From Acidobacteriota bacterium (GTDB lineage: Bacteria; Acidobacteriota; UBA6911; JACQSX01): a stretch of 64,000 nucleotides of DNA. The stretch lies in assembly GCA_016211105.1 (NCBI GenBank), contig JACQSX010000005.1, positions 36,823-100,822 of the forward strand, written 5' to 3'. A model generated the notes under the pieces. It searched no databases. It worked only from the letters and a program-made list of their open reading frames with translations, and had not been told where the DNA came from. Positions within the stretch are counted from its first letter, which is position 1. Each line of letters opens with the position of its first letter. The translations under genes and the position numbers were made by a program. Shown here in pieces: positions 34,215 through 42,938 of the stretch.

Positions 34215-35611
34215 ACGGACGCGAACAAACAGACCCTACAATGTCCGCTTTGGTTCCCGATGGGGGCTCGATCCTGGTGGTGGACGACGAACCCAATATA
34301 TGCCAGTCGATTGAGAAGGCTTTGGAACGAAGCGGCTACCAGGTTGCCACCTGCGCGGACGCTGTTCAAGCCCTGCAGTTGCTCGAACATCGAAGTGTGG
34401 ACTTGGTCCTGTGCGACATCCGCATGCCTGGAATGGACGGTTTGGAGTTGCTGTTGAAAATCAAGGAACTGGATCCGTCGATCTCGGTCGTCATGATCAC
34501 AGGTTATGCTTCCATTGAATCCGCGGTAGCCTCGATGAAAGCGGGAGCGGATGATTACGTCAGTAAGCCCTTTCGACCCGCTGAACTCCGGGCGGCCGTG
34601 GCTAAGATCCTCAGCCGCAAGAGGCTAGCCGTGGAAAACGTCCTGCTGAAAAGGGAGCTGGCGAAGAACCAGGGCCCAATGATTGTTGGTAACAGCCCGA
34701 TGATGCGCAGGCTGCTGGATGAAGCTCTCCTTGTCGCTAGGCAAGACGTCCCGGTGCTCTTGCTTGGGGAAAGTGGGACCGGCAAGGAGGTATTAGCGCG
34801 TACCATTCACCAGGCCAGTCTCAGGAAAGATCATCCCTTTGTGGGTGTCAATTGCACAGCGTTTCCTGATACGCTGGCCGATAGCGAGCTTTTCGGGTAC
34901 GTTCGCGGCGCGTTTACCGGGGCCACGACGATGCATCGCGGAAGCTTCGAGGTCGCCCACCTCGGTACCTTGTTTCTTGATGAAATCGGGGAGATGAAAC
35001 CCGAGATCCAGGTAAAGCTGTTGCGGGCACTGGAAGAAAAGGAAATCAAGCGGCTTGGCTCGGAAACCCCCGTCAGAGTAAATGTCCGTCTCATCGCAGC
35101 GAGTAATCGCAATCTTGCCGAAGAAGTCAACATCGGCAACTTCCGAAAGGACCTGTTCTATCGCATCAGCGCCGTGACACTGACTCTTCCACCCTTGCGG
35201 GAACGCATTGAAGACATCGAGCCGTTGGCGCGTCATTTTCTCGACTTTTTTACCAGAGAATTGAAAAAAAGCATCAGCGATATCTCACCCGACGTACTCC
35301 ATTTACTCCTCTCTCACGCCTGGCCCGGAAATATCCGTGAACTGCGTAACGTGATTGAGCGGGCGGTGATCTTTGCGCCCAGTGGCGCCGTGCTGCGGGC
35401 TGCGCACTTGCCGAACTACCTGCGACAGAGCGTCGCTTCCCATACCGGCGAACCCAAGCTTGCGTCCCTCAGTGAGATGGAAAAACTTCACATTCGCCAA
35501 GTCTTGGAACTGTGCCATGGGAACCGTTCTCGCGCTGCTGAGGTACTAAAGATCTCCCCGGTAACCTTATGGAGAAAGCTTAAGGAGGAAGGCTCTGGGT
35601 CGGAGGAATAA
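34211..35611 (+). CDS. Sigma54-dependent NtrC-family response regulator
   Basis: The protein has 466 residues: receiver with D69 in VLCDIRMPG and K119 in YVSKPF, AAA+ ATPase with Walker A GESGTGKE (187-194), the sigma54 contact loop GAFTGA (233-238) and Walker B LFLDE, then a Fis-type helix-turn-helix (RSRAAEVLKISPVTLWRKL). With GAFTGA intact it should open sigma54 promoters. The GTG at 34211 overlaps the kinase stop and has GGAGG before it; an ATG at 34241 is an alternative. Given nine strict sigma54 sites in the window, it is the natural candidate activator for them. Confidence 0.93.
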   Translation: MNGREQTDPTMSALVPDGGSILVVDDEPNICQSIEKALERSGYQVATCADAVQALQLLEHRSVDLVLCDIRMPGMDGLELLLKIKELDPSISVVMITGYASIESAVASMKAGADDYVSKPFRPAELRAAVAKILSRKRLAVENVLLKRELAKNQGPMIVGNSPMMRRLLDEALLVARQDVPVLLLGESGTGKEVLARTIHQASLRKDHPFVGVNCTAFPDTLADSELFGYVRGAFTGATTMHRGSFEVAHLGTLFLDEIGEMKPEIQVKLLRALEEKEIKRLGSETPVRVNVRLIAASNRNLAEEVNIGNFRKDLFYRISAVTLTLPPLRERIEDIEPLARHFLDFFTRELKKSISDISPDVLHLLLSHAWPGNIRELRNVIERAVIFAPSGAVLRAAHLPNYLRQSVASHTGEPKLASLSEMEKLHIRQVLELCHGNRSRAAEVLKISPVTLWRKLKEEGSGSEE

Positions 35612-35945
35612 CCCCAGCCCTACGACTCAGCCTTCCAACTGAATGGCGGCGGATGCGTAAGGCTTTGGGTTATCTGACCAAGTGACTGAGTCATAGCACC
35701 ACTTTTCGCCCTCGGGCGCTACGCCACCGGGCCGAGAAAGCCGTGGTTGGAGCCGAGATAAGCGTGGGCGGCCTCTGGCGCGTAAATTGCTTGACAAGTT
35801 TCATAAGTTGGACTTGCAGGGGGTTGAGGTCATTCTTATACCCTCCCAACCGAGATCCTCAACCCCTTGCTCGAATCTGCTGGATTAAGAGGTTTTGCCC
35901 CTCCATCCGACCTGAACGCAGCGTGGTCAAACCTATTGGAGGCAG
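35612..35945. other. Intergenic region between convergent genes
   Basis: No gene is seen in these 334 bases. The only clear structure is the inverted repeat at 35816-35870. Confidence 0.45.
35816..35870. terminator. Inverted repeat between convergent genes
   Basis: Arms 35816-35829 and 35857-35870 pair over 14 positions (one G-T) around a 27-base loop. It lies between the ends of the NtrC gene and the beta-lactamase-fold gene, so a two-way terminator is the simplest reading. The loop is long and no T-run follows. Confidence 0.35.
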
Positions 35946-36662
35946 CTACTGGGTCAGCGTCTCTCCTGGGCGCGGGGCAAGAATCTCTGTTCCGAGATCC
36001 CGGGTCAGCCTGCGCAATTCTTCGGGCGTTCCCGCCAGTTGGGGAAATGTGCCGTAATGCATTGCCACCACCTTCTTGGCGTTCATCAGGCGACAAGCAT
36101 ACGCCGCTTCCTTGGGGCTCATCGTGAACAGATCTCCAATAGGGAGAAAAATGACATCGGATGGATAAAGCTCCGCAATGATTCTCATATCACCGAAGAC
36201 GCAGGTATCCCCGGTGTGGTAGATGCGAAAGCCGTTGTCAAATTCCACCACGTACCCGACCGCCTCGCCGCCGTAGATGATGGAGCCGTCATCTTCGGTA
36301 ATCCCGCAACTGTGACGCGCGTCGACCATGGTCACGCGCACATCATGGATCTGCTGGGTGCCCCCTTTATTCATCGGGCTGACATTTTCCACGCCTTTTC
36401 GCTGAAGCCAAACGGCAATCTCATAGATGCAGCCAATCTGGGGCCGGTGGTGGAGGGCTAATTCTGCAGCGTCTTGAATGTGATCGAAGTGGCCATGGGT
36501 GATGAGCATCGTATGAAGGGCTCCGATATCCCTGTCCGCTTCCGGGCAGGCGGGATTATTTTTTACCCATGGATCGATGAGAACTTTCTTTCCTGCCGGC
36601 GTAGTAAAAAGAAAAGTTGAATGTCCTAGGTATTGAAATGCAACTGCGCGGTTTGAAGGCAT
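35946..36662 (-). CDS. UPF0173-type metallo-beta-lactamase-fold hydrolase
   Basis: The protein has 238 residues. Metal motifs are LGHSTFL, THGHFDHIQDAAEL (HxHxDH-type), the middle His in DARHSCG and HTGDTCVFGDM, with a late MHYGTFPQL. This is the compact MBL-fold family UPF0173/YtkL of metal-dependent hydrolases. The substrate is unknown. The ATG lies 16 bases after the OsmC-like selenoprotein gene, so the two are probably one operon with a stress or repair theme. Confidence 0.87.
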   Translation of the reverse strand: MPSNRAVAFQYLGHSTFLFTTPAGKKVLIDPWVKNNPACPEADRDIGALHTMLITHGHFDHIQDAAELALHHRPQIGCIYEIAVWLQRKGVENVSPMNKGGTQQIHDVRVTMVDARHSCGITEDDGSIIYGGEAVGYVVEFDNGFRIYHTGDTCVFGDMRIIAELYPSDVIFLPIGDLFTMSPKEAAYACRLMNAKKVVAMHYGTFPQLAGTPEELRRLTRDLGTEILAPRPGETLTQ

Positions 36663-36678
36663 TGTTGTTCTCCTCTAA

Positions 36679-37143
36679 CTACTCCTCGATAATGTCCCCC
36701 TCCCATTCGACCTGGATGCCGCGCTGCACGCTCTGCGAGGCTGGACAACGGGAATTATGGAGGGCAAGGGCGCGTTCTGCGTCGGCCCTTTTTCCCCTGG
36801 GGATTTTCAGAGAATACTTCACCCTGATATTCGTGATTAAGGGACGCCCTTCGTTATTCTCGATGGTCCCTTCTACTTGGGCCATTAACTTGTCCGGATG
36901 ACTTGGAATTCCGCGCGCTTCCAGCGCGCCCGCTAGCGTGCCAGTCATTCAACCGGCCACCGCGGAGACCACATGATCGAGTGTGGATGGGAATTCCTCG
37001 TCGGGCTCCATCTTGTAAAACTCCTTGATATCACTGTGGACGCCGTAACGGACGGGTTCCTGGAAGCTCGCGATGTAGGCGCGACGAATCGGCCGCTTAT
37101 CCTGATAAATCTTACTTCTCGAGATGGTAATGACATCACCCAT
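36679..37143 (-). CDS. OsmC-family peroxidase-like protein, probable selenoprotein (in-frame UGA = Sec65)
   Basis: Two adjacent frames in the same phase (64 and 89 codons) are separated only by a TGA at 36949-36951. Read through, they give a complete OsmC domain of 154 residues: DHVVSAVAG-U65-MTGTLAGALEARG, where the family has a Cys in AGC(L/M)TGT. The second conserved Cys is present (C133 in SRCPASQS). AAGGAGG precedes the ATG at 37143. A 6-bp GC hairpin with loop UGGAA lies 19 bases after the UGA, which fits a bacterial SECIS. Sec-containing OsmC-like proteins are known from marine metagenomes. The protein would reduce organic peroxides. A nonsense mutation is the alternative. Confidence 0.8.
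36913..36929 (-). promoter_or_regulatory. Candidate bacterial SECIS hairpin
   Basis: The minus-strand RNA forms GCGCGC-UGGAA-GCGCGC. The apical loop begins 25 bases after the UGA and has G at its second position; the known bacterial rule is 16-37 bases and a G in the first two loop positions. Confidence 0.65.
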
Positions 37144-37313
37144 GCCTTTCCTCCTTGCCTTGCGTGTAAGGATTGGAAATTAAGATTTACTGCTGGCAGG
37201 ATTATATGTTGCGTTTCTATCCGAACGGCAATGGAAAATATTCACGCTGGGCTGCAAAACGAAGGGCCGGCAATCCCCTAAAAATGTGGAATTAATCTGA
37301 CCCATCTGCATGT

Positions 37314-37532
37314 TTATGGTCTTGTGCCAAAGCGGCATCGTAGCCGACAATTCATGGTAATTACGATTTCCTTAAATATTTCAGAATGAATGTCCTCCTC
37401 TTCAGCAAACCGTTTGAAAGTATCGCTAATTCGTTCCCCCTCGATGAGCTTTTCGCGGAAAAGTTTGGCCTCGTGCTCGTAGAGTGATCGGTCCGCAATT
37501 TCCTGAGTGGCCGCCTTTAAAATGTCGTCCAT
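37314..37532 (-). CDS. Short ferritin/rubrerythrin-like helical protein, possibly truncated
   Basis: The protein has 72 residues with two amphipathic helices carrying ferritin-like motifs: SLYEHEAKLFREKLIEG and RFAEEEDIHSEIFKEI (ExxH). Usual rubrerythrin-like domains have four helices and about 140 residues, so only half is present. The last residues (MNCRLRCRFGTRP) look like run-off sequence after a frameshift or deletion. GAGGAG lies 8-9 bases before the ATG at 37532. It lies between CBS and OsmC genes on one strand, consistent with oxidative stress. It may work as a dimer or be a pseudogene. Confidence 0.5.
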   Translation of the reverse strand: MDDILKAATQEIADRSLYEHEAKLFREKLIEGERISDTFKRFAEEEDIHSEIFKEIVITMNCRLRCRFGTRP

Positions 37533-37600
37533 GCGCCGCTCCTCATTTCGGAGTTGATCTGCACATTTTTCATGCGTTCTTGTCGCTGGTCTTTTCCGTT

Positions 37601-38083
37601 TCAGCCAGGGTACTTTCCGGTAATGTAGCTTTCCAAATGATGGATGATTTCCTGCTGCATGGATATGACCCAATTCACAAGATCACCGATCGAGATGATG
37701 CCCACTACGTTCTCATCTTCCACGACAGGAAGATGACGTGTCCGGTTTTCTGTCATGATTCTCATGCATTCGTCCACGGTGTGATGAGGGGTCACGGAAA
37801 TCACCGGGCTAGTCATGATCTCCATAACTCGAGTCTCTTTGGAAGACTTGCCGCGAAGCGCGATTTTACGGGCATAATCACGCTCGGAAATGACGCCGAC
37901 CAGTTTATTATTCAATGTAACGACCAACGCCCCGATATTCTTGTCGGACATCACTTCTATTGCTTCGTAGACCGATGCGTTGGATGACACGGACCAGACC
38001 TGATGACCTTTGACTCTTAAGATAGAACTGACCGGGTCGATGACGGGCATTGTTCTCACGGGGCGCGGAAGGTGGGCAATCAT
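37601..38083 (-). CDS. Two-CBS-domain protein
   Basis: The 160-residue protein is made of a tandem CBS pair: residues about 25-80 ([34 protein letters not shown]) and about 90-150 ([38 protein letters not shown]). This stand-alone form binds adenine nucleotides and is often found near respiratory or stress genes. The partner protein is unknown. AAAGGGGG lies about 9 bases before the ATG. It heads the CBS, ferritin-like, OsmC and hydrolase run on the minus strand. Confidence 0.88.
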   Translation of the reverse strand: MIAHLPRPVRTMPVIDPVSSILRVKGHQVWSVSSNASVYEAIEVMSDKNIGALVVTLNNKLVGVISERDYARKIALRGKSSKETRVMEIMTSPVISVTPHHTVDECMRIMTENRTRHLPVVEDENVVGIISIGDLVNWVISMQQEIIHHLESYITGKYPG

Positions 38084-38203
38084 CCTCGGAGCCCCCTTTC
38101 TTGCTTTTGTCTAATTTAGTGGGTCCTATCGTAGCGCCGCCACAGAGCGAGGTCAATCGAATTTGATCCTTGAAGATGGCGCTCCACCTTCCGCGCTCTA
38201 TTT

Positions 38204-40474
38204 CTAAAAATCAAACGAGTACGTGAGCTTTACCGCCAGTGTGCGATCCTTGGGACCGAAGTTTTCCAAAGTGCGGCCGTCGTTGTAAATCACGAAAAAG
38301 TCGTTGCCGGGTCGAAAGATATAGTCTAGGAGAAACTGCACTCCCGCGATGGAATCGGTGCTGTTGTACTGGATAATCGTCCGCGTCAACACTTGATTGT
38401 TGAAAGCGTATTGAATCCGGGAATTGACAATATGGTCTTTGAATTTTTTCTGCGGGAAGTCGGCGATGTTGACTCGGTAGCCCAAATCGAGCGTCAGATT
38501 CGAGTTGACTTTGATTCTAGGAGCGAAATCGATTTCGTGAAGGACGTTGCCTCCGAAGAATCCCCACATCGGCTGGTAGACGAAGTTCCCTGAAATTCTT
38601 CGCGCGGGGTTGACGGTGTAAGCGATCCGGACGTTGTTCCAACGATAGGTTCCCGTGGGAATGGTGACACCCTGTCGCAATTCAAACGGTTCATTGACCC
38701 GCTCCATGCGACGGTGGGGCGCTATCATTAAGTGGTCTCCGCTTTGGAAGAAAATCTGAAAGTTGTAGTGATTGTAGCTTGTCTGCACGACCCAATCTTG
38801 ATTAGTAACGTAATCCAGCCGGTAACCAAATTGCAACTTGCGGATCAGCCGGCTATGAGGACGGGGCTTGATGTCGAAAACAGGTGAAATCCGCCGTTGG
38901 TTGGGTCGAGGGACAAATCCCAGATCGTCGCGAAAATTCGGCTCCACGACCAGGTACTCGATTCCCGCGAAAACGAAGTCGCTGTCCCACTTCGCCCCGC
39001 CGCTGCTTACCCAACGATCCTTGTTGATCCCAGGTTGAAGGGACTGGGCAAATAAGGCATTAGCGAAGAAATGTCGCGCAAAAACAAAGTTCGTGTCAAA
39101 CCCGGCGACGCGGTTGAAGTCGCCGCTGCCCGAGATCTCACGATTCAAGAAGAAGGCGCCCACCGCGGAGCGCGCTAAAATGTCACGCTTCACCCGCACC
39201 ACCCCATAGTTGCTATTGCGGACCCCTTCGGACGGAAGCTCTCCTGTTTCAACGTTCAGGATGCCCAGCGTTAGGCCCTTCAGCTTGCCGGTTACGCGAA
39301 CGCCCGCATCCATGGGGACGGTGAGATTTCTGGAAGCTACTCCGGCCCGCTTGGTGTACACGCCGATGCGCCGGCTATGGAATAGGGAGACGTCGGGCGC
39401 AGGCATTTCGCCCTGTGCAACGCCAAATTTGAAGATGCCGCCTCCCTCCAGGAAAAACTCTCTTCTTTCTGGGTAAAATAGTTCCCAGCGGTCCAAGTTT
39501 ACTTGCTGGCGGTCCACTTCGCTGTCGATGAAATTGCTGTTGGCAGCAAAGTCAGTAGTGAGACTGGACGTAACACGATATTTCATAACCTCCATGCCAA
39601 GATCGGAAGCGTTCCCGAAGCGGGAGCGCGAGCCGTCGGAGTGGTGAGAGAAACCACCCACAAAGTAAGGCTTGGCGCGCAGCCGGTAACCCTCGTTGAA
39701 GCCCTCCAGGCCAGCAAGGAGCCCTGCCTGCGAGACACTTTCGAATTTGTAGCCCCGTTGATAAGAATTCCAGTAGGTGAACTCGTTCTTGCGTCGAATG
39801 ACTCGTTCCGCCTCCAGACCCCATTGTTGCGCGCCGTTGCCGGCGACACGGAGACTCTTAAACGGGATTGCAAACTCGGCGACCCATCCGTGGCGCACTA
39901 CCTTGGATGCAACGTACCAGGTCTCGTTCCAGCCGCGGTTGACGTCCCGCCCTTCATCGGTGATGTACGCGTCCTGTTGTGTTCCGAGAGGGTTGGTTCG
40001 AAATAAGTAGCCGTTGCGAAGATCGTGGAAGGTATCCAAGAGAATGGCGATCGTGTCATCATTGCGCAAATCGGTGTCCCGCTGCCGCTCGGTGGCAAGA
40101 ATCTTTGTGGGGTCTGAATCGTAGCAGACCACACCGATGTAAATGTTTTGCTTGTCATAAAGAATACTGATGGTGGTTGGCTCCGTCGCCGGTTGTCCTT
40201 CTTCGGGATCTCGCTGGTAAAAATCTTTTGAAGGCGCCGCCTTTCTCCACTCAGGCTCATTCAGTTCTCCGTCTATGGTGATGTGGCTTTCAATTGCCAC
40301 AGCCCGGATGGTCTTTCGCGCCGGCGCTTCTTCCCCTGCGCCGTGGCGATGCTGCGCTTCTTCCTGTGCTGTCAGCCGCGCGCCCTGTCCCAGAAGGCAA
40401 ATGAAAAGCAAAAATAAAAGTCGCTGATTTGGGCGAAGGTGTTTTCTAAAGCCGTCAGTTTCTAGCGGAGTCAT
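38204..40474 (-). CDS. CBM9-like/DUF5916 outer-membrane barrel protein
   Basis: The protein has 756 residues. A signal segment (LLFLLFICLLGQGARLTA) is followed by a CBM9-like domain (ITIDGELNEPEWRKA, ISILYDKQNIYIGVVCYDSDP, TIAILLDTFHDLRNGYLF). A long beta-barrel part of the DUF5916 type ends in an aromatic residue (KLTYSFDF), as expected for outer-membrane insertion. Members occur in Acidobacteria and Bacteroidetes, often with TonB receptors. Here the ATG lies 3 bases after the TonB receptor stop, so they are one operon. The substrate is unknown. Confidence 0.82.
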   Translation of the reverse strand: MTPLETDGFRKHLRPNQRLLFLLFICLLGQGARLTAQEEAQHRHGAGEEAPARKTIRAVAIESHITIDGELNEPEWRKAAPSKDFYQRDPEEGQPATEPTTISILYDKQNIYIGVVCYDSDPTKILATERQRDTDLRNDDTIAILLDTFHDLRNGYLFRTNPLGTQQDAYITDEGRDVNRGWNETWYVASKVVRHGWVAEFAIPFKSLRVAGNGAQQWGLEAERVIRRKNEFTYWNSYQRGYKFESVSQAGLLAGLEGFNEGYRLRAKPYFVGGFSHHSDGSRSRFGNASDLGMEVMKYRVTSSLTTDFAANSNFIDSEVDRQQVNLDRWELFYPERREFFLEGGGIFKFGVAQGEMPAPDVSLFHSRRIGVYTKRAGVASRNLTVPMDAGVRVTGKLKGLTLGILNVETGELPSEGVRNSNYGVVRVKRDILARSAVGAFFLNREISGSGDFNRVAGFDTNFVFARHFFANALFAQSLQPGINKDRWVSSGGAKWDSDFVFAGIEYLVVEPNFRDDLGFVPRPNQRRISPVFDIKPRPHSRLIRKLQFGYRLDYVTNQDWVVQTSYNHYNFQIFFQSGDHLMIAPHRRMERVNEPFELRQGVTIPTGTYRWNNVRIAYTVNPARRISGNFVYQPMWGFFGGNVLHEIDFAPRIKVNSNLTLDLGYRVNIADFPQKKFKDHIVNSRIQYAFNNQVLTRTIIQYNSTDSIAGVQFLLDYIFRPGNDFFVIYNDGRTLENFGPKDRTLAVKLTYSFDF

Positions 40475-40477
40475 ATT

Positions 40478-42829
40478 CTAAAAATGTAATTTCACCGATC
40501 CAGAAAAAAGACGCGGGATGGAAAATTGTCCGGGAGAAAAGACACTTTCTTGCGCCACCTTGTAAACGTTGTCAGTCAAGTTCTCGATGTTGAACTGCAG
40601 CCCCAAACGAGGACGATCCCCGTTGCGCAGCAGATCCATGCCAATGGACAGGTTCTGGGTAAAATGCGGCGGCACGCGCGTTGGCGTCGCCGCCCCCATC
40701 GCCTGTCCCATCGATTCTCCTCCGTGCGCGTGCGCCCCCACAGGAGTGCCGCCGCCATACTCGAAGGTCATGCTGCTCCACACGCGACTCCGCGCAGGCC
40801 GGTAAGTGAAGCCGGCGTTTACGGTATGTGTCTGATCCATGGGGGCAAGGAATTTGCCGGTTGCCGTGACCAGGTCGGGCTCGCTTACCAATCCCGCCGT
40901 GACCGGATTATAGAGATAGACACGAGCCAGCGCATAGTTCAGATAACCGGAGACGCCCAATCGCGCCACCGTCGGCAGTTCCATCCTGATCTCCAGACCG
41001 TAAGCCTTCCCGCGGTCGAAGTTGGCGTACGCGTAGATCCGGGAATCCGGCAGCAGAATGGTATGCAGGGGCTTGTTGCTGGAGCGATAGTAGCCGGTCA
41101 GTCCCAGTTGAAGCCGGCCGCGGAATGGTTGGGTGACTCCTAGCTCGAATTGGTTCTCGATGACAGGGCGCAGCGGAGGCAAGGCTGCGCCGATCCTGGG
41201 GATAAGACCCGTCAGGCCGGCGCTTGACGCTAAAACATTTTCCACCGCAGGTGGCACGAAGAAATGATTGTAAGAAGCATGCAGCACCGCGCCTGCAGGC
41301 GAGAAACGATAGGCCAAGTTGAGGCGAGGGCTGAAATGGAAGTCGGAAACGGCCAGACTGTAACGGTCATAGCGCAGGCCGGCATCCAGCGTCAACTGAT
41401 CGGTCAGTTGCATCTTGTCTTGCAGGTACAGGCTGAGCTGCCCGCCGGTCTTCTGCCGCGCAAAGTCGATGGTTCGGATATGCACGTGAGAAAGGTGTAA
41501 CAGGCGAGTCAGGCGCATATATCCGGTGTGGTCATAGAATAGCTCCTCATCCGGCTTGAGCAATACGGCATCCATTCCTCCTTTGATCGTATGCCGCCCG
41601 AAGAACCGCACCAGATCGCTCTTAATACCGGTCGTGTGTAGGGCTCGCTCGGAACGTGCGGTGGCCGCAAGGGGATCGACGGCGGGGAGCAGCAACGAGT
41701 GGGACCAGCGCTGGTAGAACGAGGTGTCCAGCAGTGTATCTTTGGAGATCACGTGACTCCATGTAAAGATGGCCGATTGAGACCGATTGCGTTGGGAAGC
41801 GTTCGCGTTAGGGCGCAGCTCATCGTCCTGGGGCGTCTTTGGAATTTCGAAGTTTGTCCCGTCGCCCAGAAAAACAAGTTTTAGATAGTTTTCCGAATTG
41901 ATGTTGAAGTCCAACTGGAGAAAGTTACGCATCCCTCTGCCGGTGTTATGAATCGAGCGCGGATCCGGCGGGCTGAGAAAGCGCGCTGACTCAAAACCCG
42001 AAGTGAACAGATAATAGGCCACTTTCTGCGTGTGCCCGCCGTATTCGACGCCTGCGTTATGGTGCAGGACACTACCGGCTCCCAGGGTTAGCGCCCCCCG
42101 ATTGTCCATGGAAAAACCGGATTTGGTGACTACATCCAGCACTCCTCCAAAGTGATTGCCGTATTCAGCCGGAAACCCTCCGGTCATCACGTTGACCGAT
42201 TGAATCAGGTCGGGGCTTAAGCCGGGGGAAAACATGCTATGTGGATTTTCCCAAAAAGAGACGCCGTTGATGAATGTGTTCAGTGCGATCTCACTGCCGC
42301 GCACATGGACAAAGTCATCGTGGCTGCGGACCATTCCCGGCGCAGTCGTGACGATCATGTCGGGGATGTTGTTCCTTAGCGGCAGCGGGATCGCGGCGAT
42401 CCTTTGCTCCTCTAGGGTCGTGGAACTGGGCGAATGGATACTGAGTACGGAAACCAGTTCCGCTGTCACTTCAATCTTTTCAGTGAGGGGACGGAGGGAG
42501 AGGCCCAAGGTGATGTTCTGGACGTCACGGGGCTTGATTGTGAATCGGACGCGTTCTTCGAGGAAATCCTCGCGCTCCGCGACCAGCGAATAACTGCCGG
42601 GCGCCAGGTGCTGGAATCCAAAGTGTCCATCCTCGCCGGTCTCGGTTTGGATGGGTTCTATCAAAGTGGGACCTTCCAGGGAGACTTTCACATTTGACAA
42701 CGGAGAACCATCCGCCTTGGCGATGACTAAACCGTGGACCGCTCCTTCTCCTTGCGCAAGGAGTGAAGGTGCAAACCCGAGCAACAGCGCTCCCAATGCC
42801 AGTGGAAATATCAGAGAAGATTTTTGCAT
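40478..42829 (-). CDS. TonB-dependent receptor with carboxypeptidase-regulatory-like N-domain
   Basis: The 783-residue precursor has signal peptide MQKSSLIFPLALGALLLGFA. A CarboxypepD_reg-like domain (about 30-110: VHGLVIAKADGSPLSNVKVSLEG), a plug domain (SVNVMTGGFPAEYGNHFGGVLDVVTK) and a 22-strand-type barrel ending SGSVKLHF follow. The ATG at 42829 is chosen because GGAGGT lies 5 bases before it. It imports a large ligand with energy from TonB; the ligand is unknown. A histidine-containing loop (GAHAHGGESMG) is notable. It forms an operon with the DUF5916 barrel and starts 109 bases after the NrfD gene on the same strand. Confidence 0.88.
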   Translation of the reverse strand: MQKSSLIFPLALGALLLGFAPSLLAQGEGAVHGLVIAKADGSPLSNVKVSLEGPTLIEPIQTETGEDGHFGFQHLAPGSYSLVAEREDFLEERVRFTIKPRDVQNITLGLSLRPLTEKIEVTAELVSVLSIHSPSSTTLEEQRIAAIPLPLRNNIPDMIVTTAPGMVRSHDDFVHVRGSEIALNTFINGVSFWENPHSMFSPGLSPDLIQSVNVMTGGFPAEYGNHFGGVLDVVTKSGFSMDNRGALTLGAGSVLHHNAGVEYGGHTQKVAYYLFTSGFESARFLSPPDPRSIHNTGRGMRNFLQLDFNINSENYLKLVFLGDGTNFEIPKTPQDDELRPNANASQRNRSQSAIFTWSHVISKDTLLDTSFYQRWSHSLLLPAVDPLAATARSERALHTTGIKSDLVRFFGRHTIKGGMDAVLLKPDEELFYDHTGYMRLTRLLHLSHVHIRTIDFARQKTGGQLSLYLQDKMQLTDQLTLDAGLRYDRYSLAVSDFHFSPRLNLAYRFSPAGAVLHASYNHFFVPPAVENVLASSAGLTGLIPRIGAALPPLRPVIENQFELGVTQPFRGRLQLGLTGYYRSSNKPLHTILLPDSRIYAYANFDRGKAYGLEIRMELPTVARLGVSGYLNYALARVYLYNPVTAGLVSEPDLVTATGKFLAPMDQTHTVNAGFTYRPARSRVWSSMTFEYGGGTPVGAHAHGGESMGQAMGAATPTRVPPHFTQNLSIGMDLLRNGDRPRLGLQFNIENLTDNVYKVAQESVFSPGQFSIPRLFSGSVKLHF

Positions 42830-42938
42830 GTTGACCTCCTCGTCCGTGTCAGCATCCCTTAGAAGAGGGGCTGTTATCCCGGATCTCGCATATCTCATCC
42901 AGTGTTACTGCTGGCCGGCGCCCGTGAATCAGCCTCTG

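Noticed and set aside
36679..36948. Two separate small genes instead of one OsmC
   Set aside because: The second part begins inside the conserved OsmC core and has no ribosome site, while both parts join in the same frame across one UGA.
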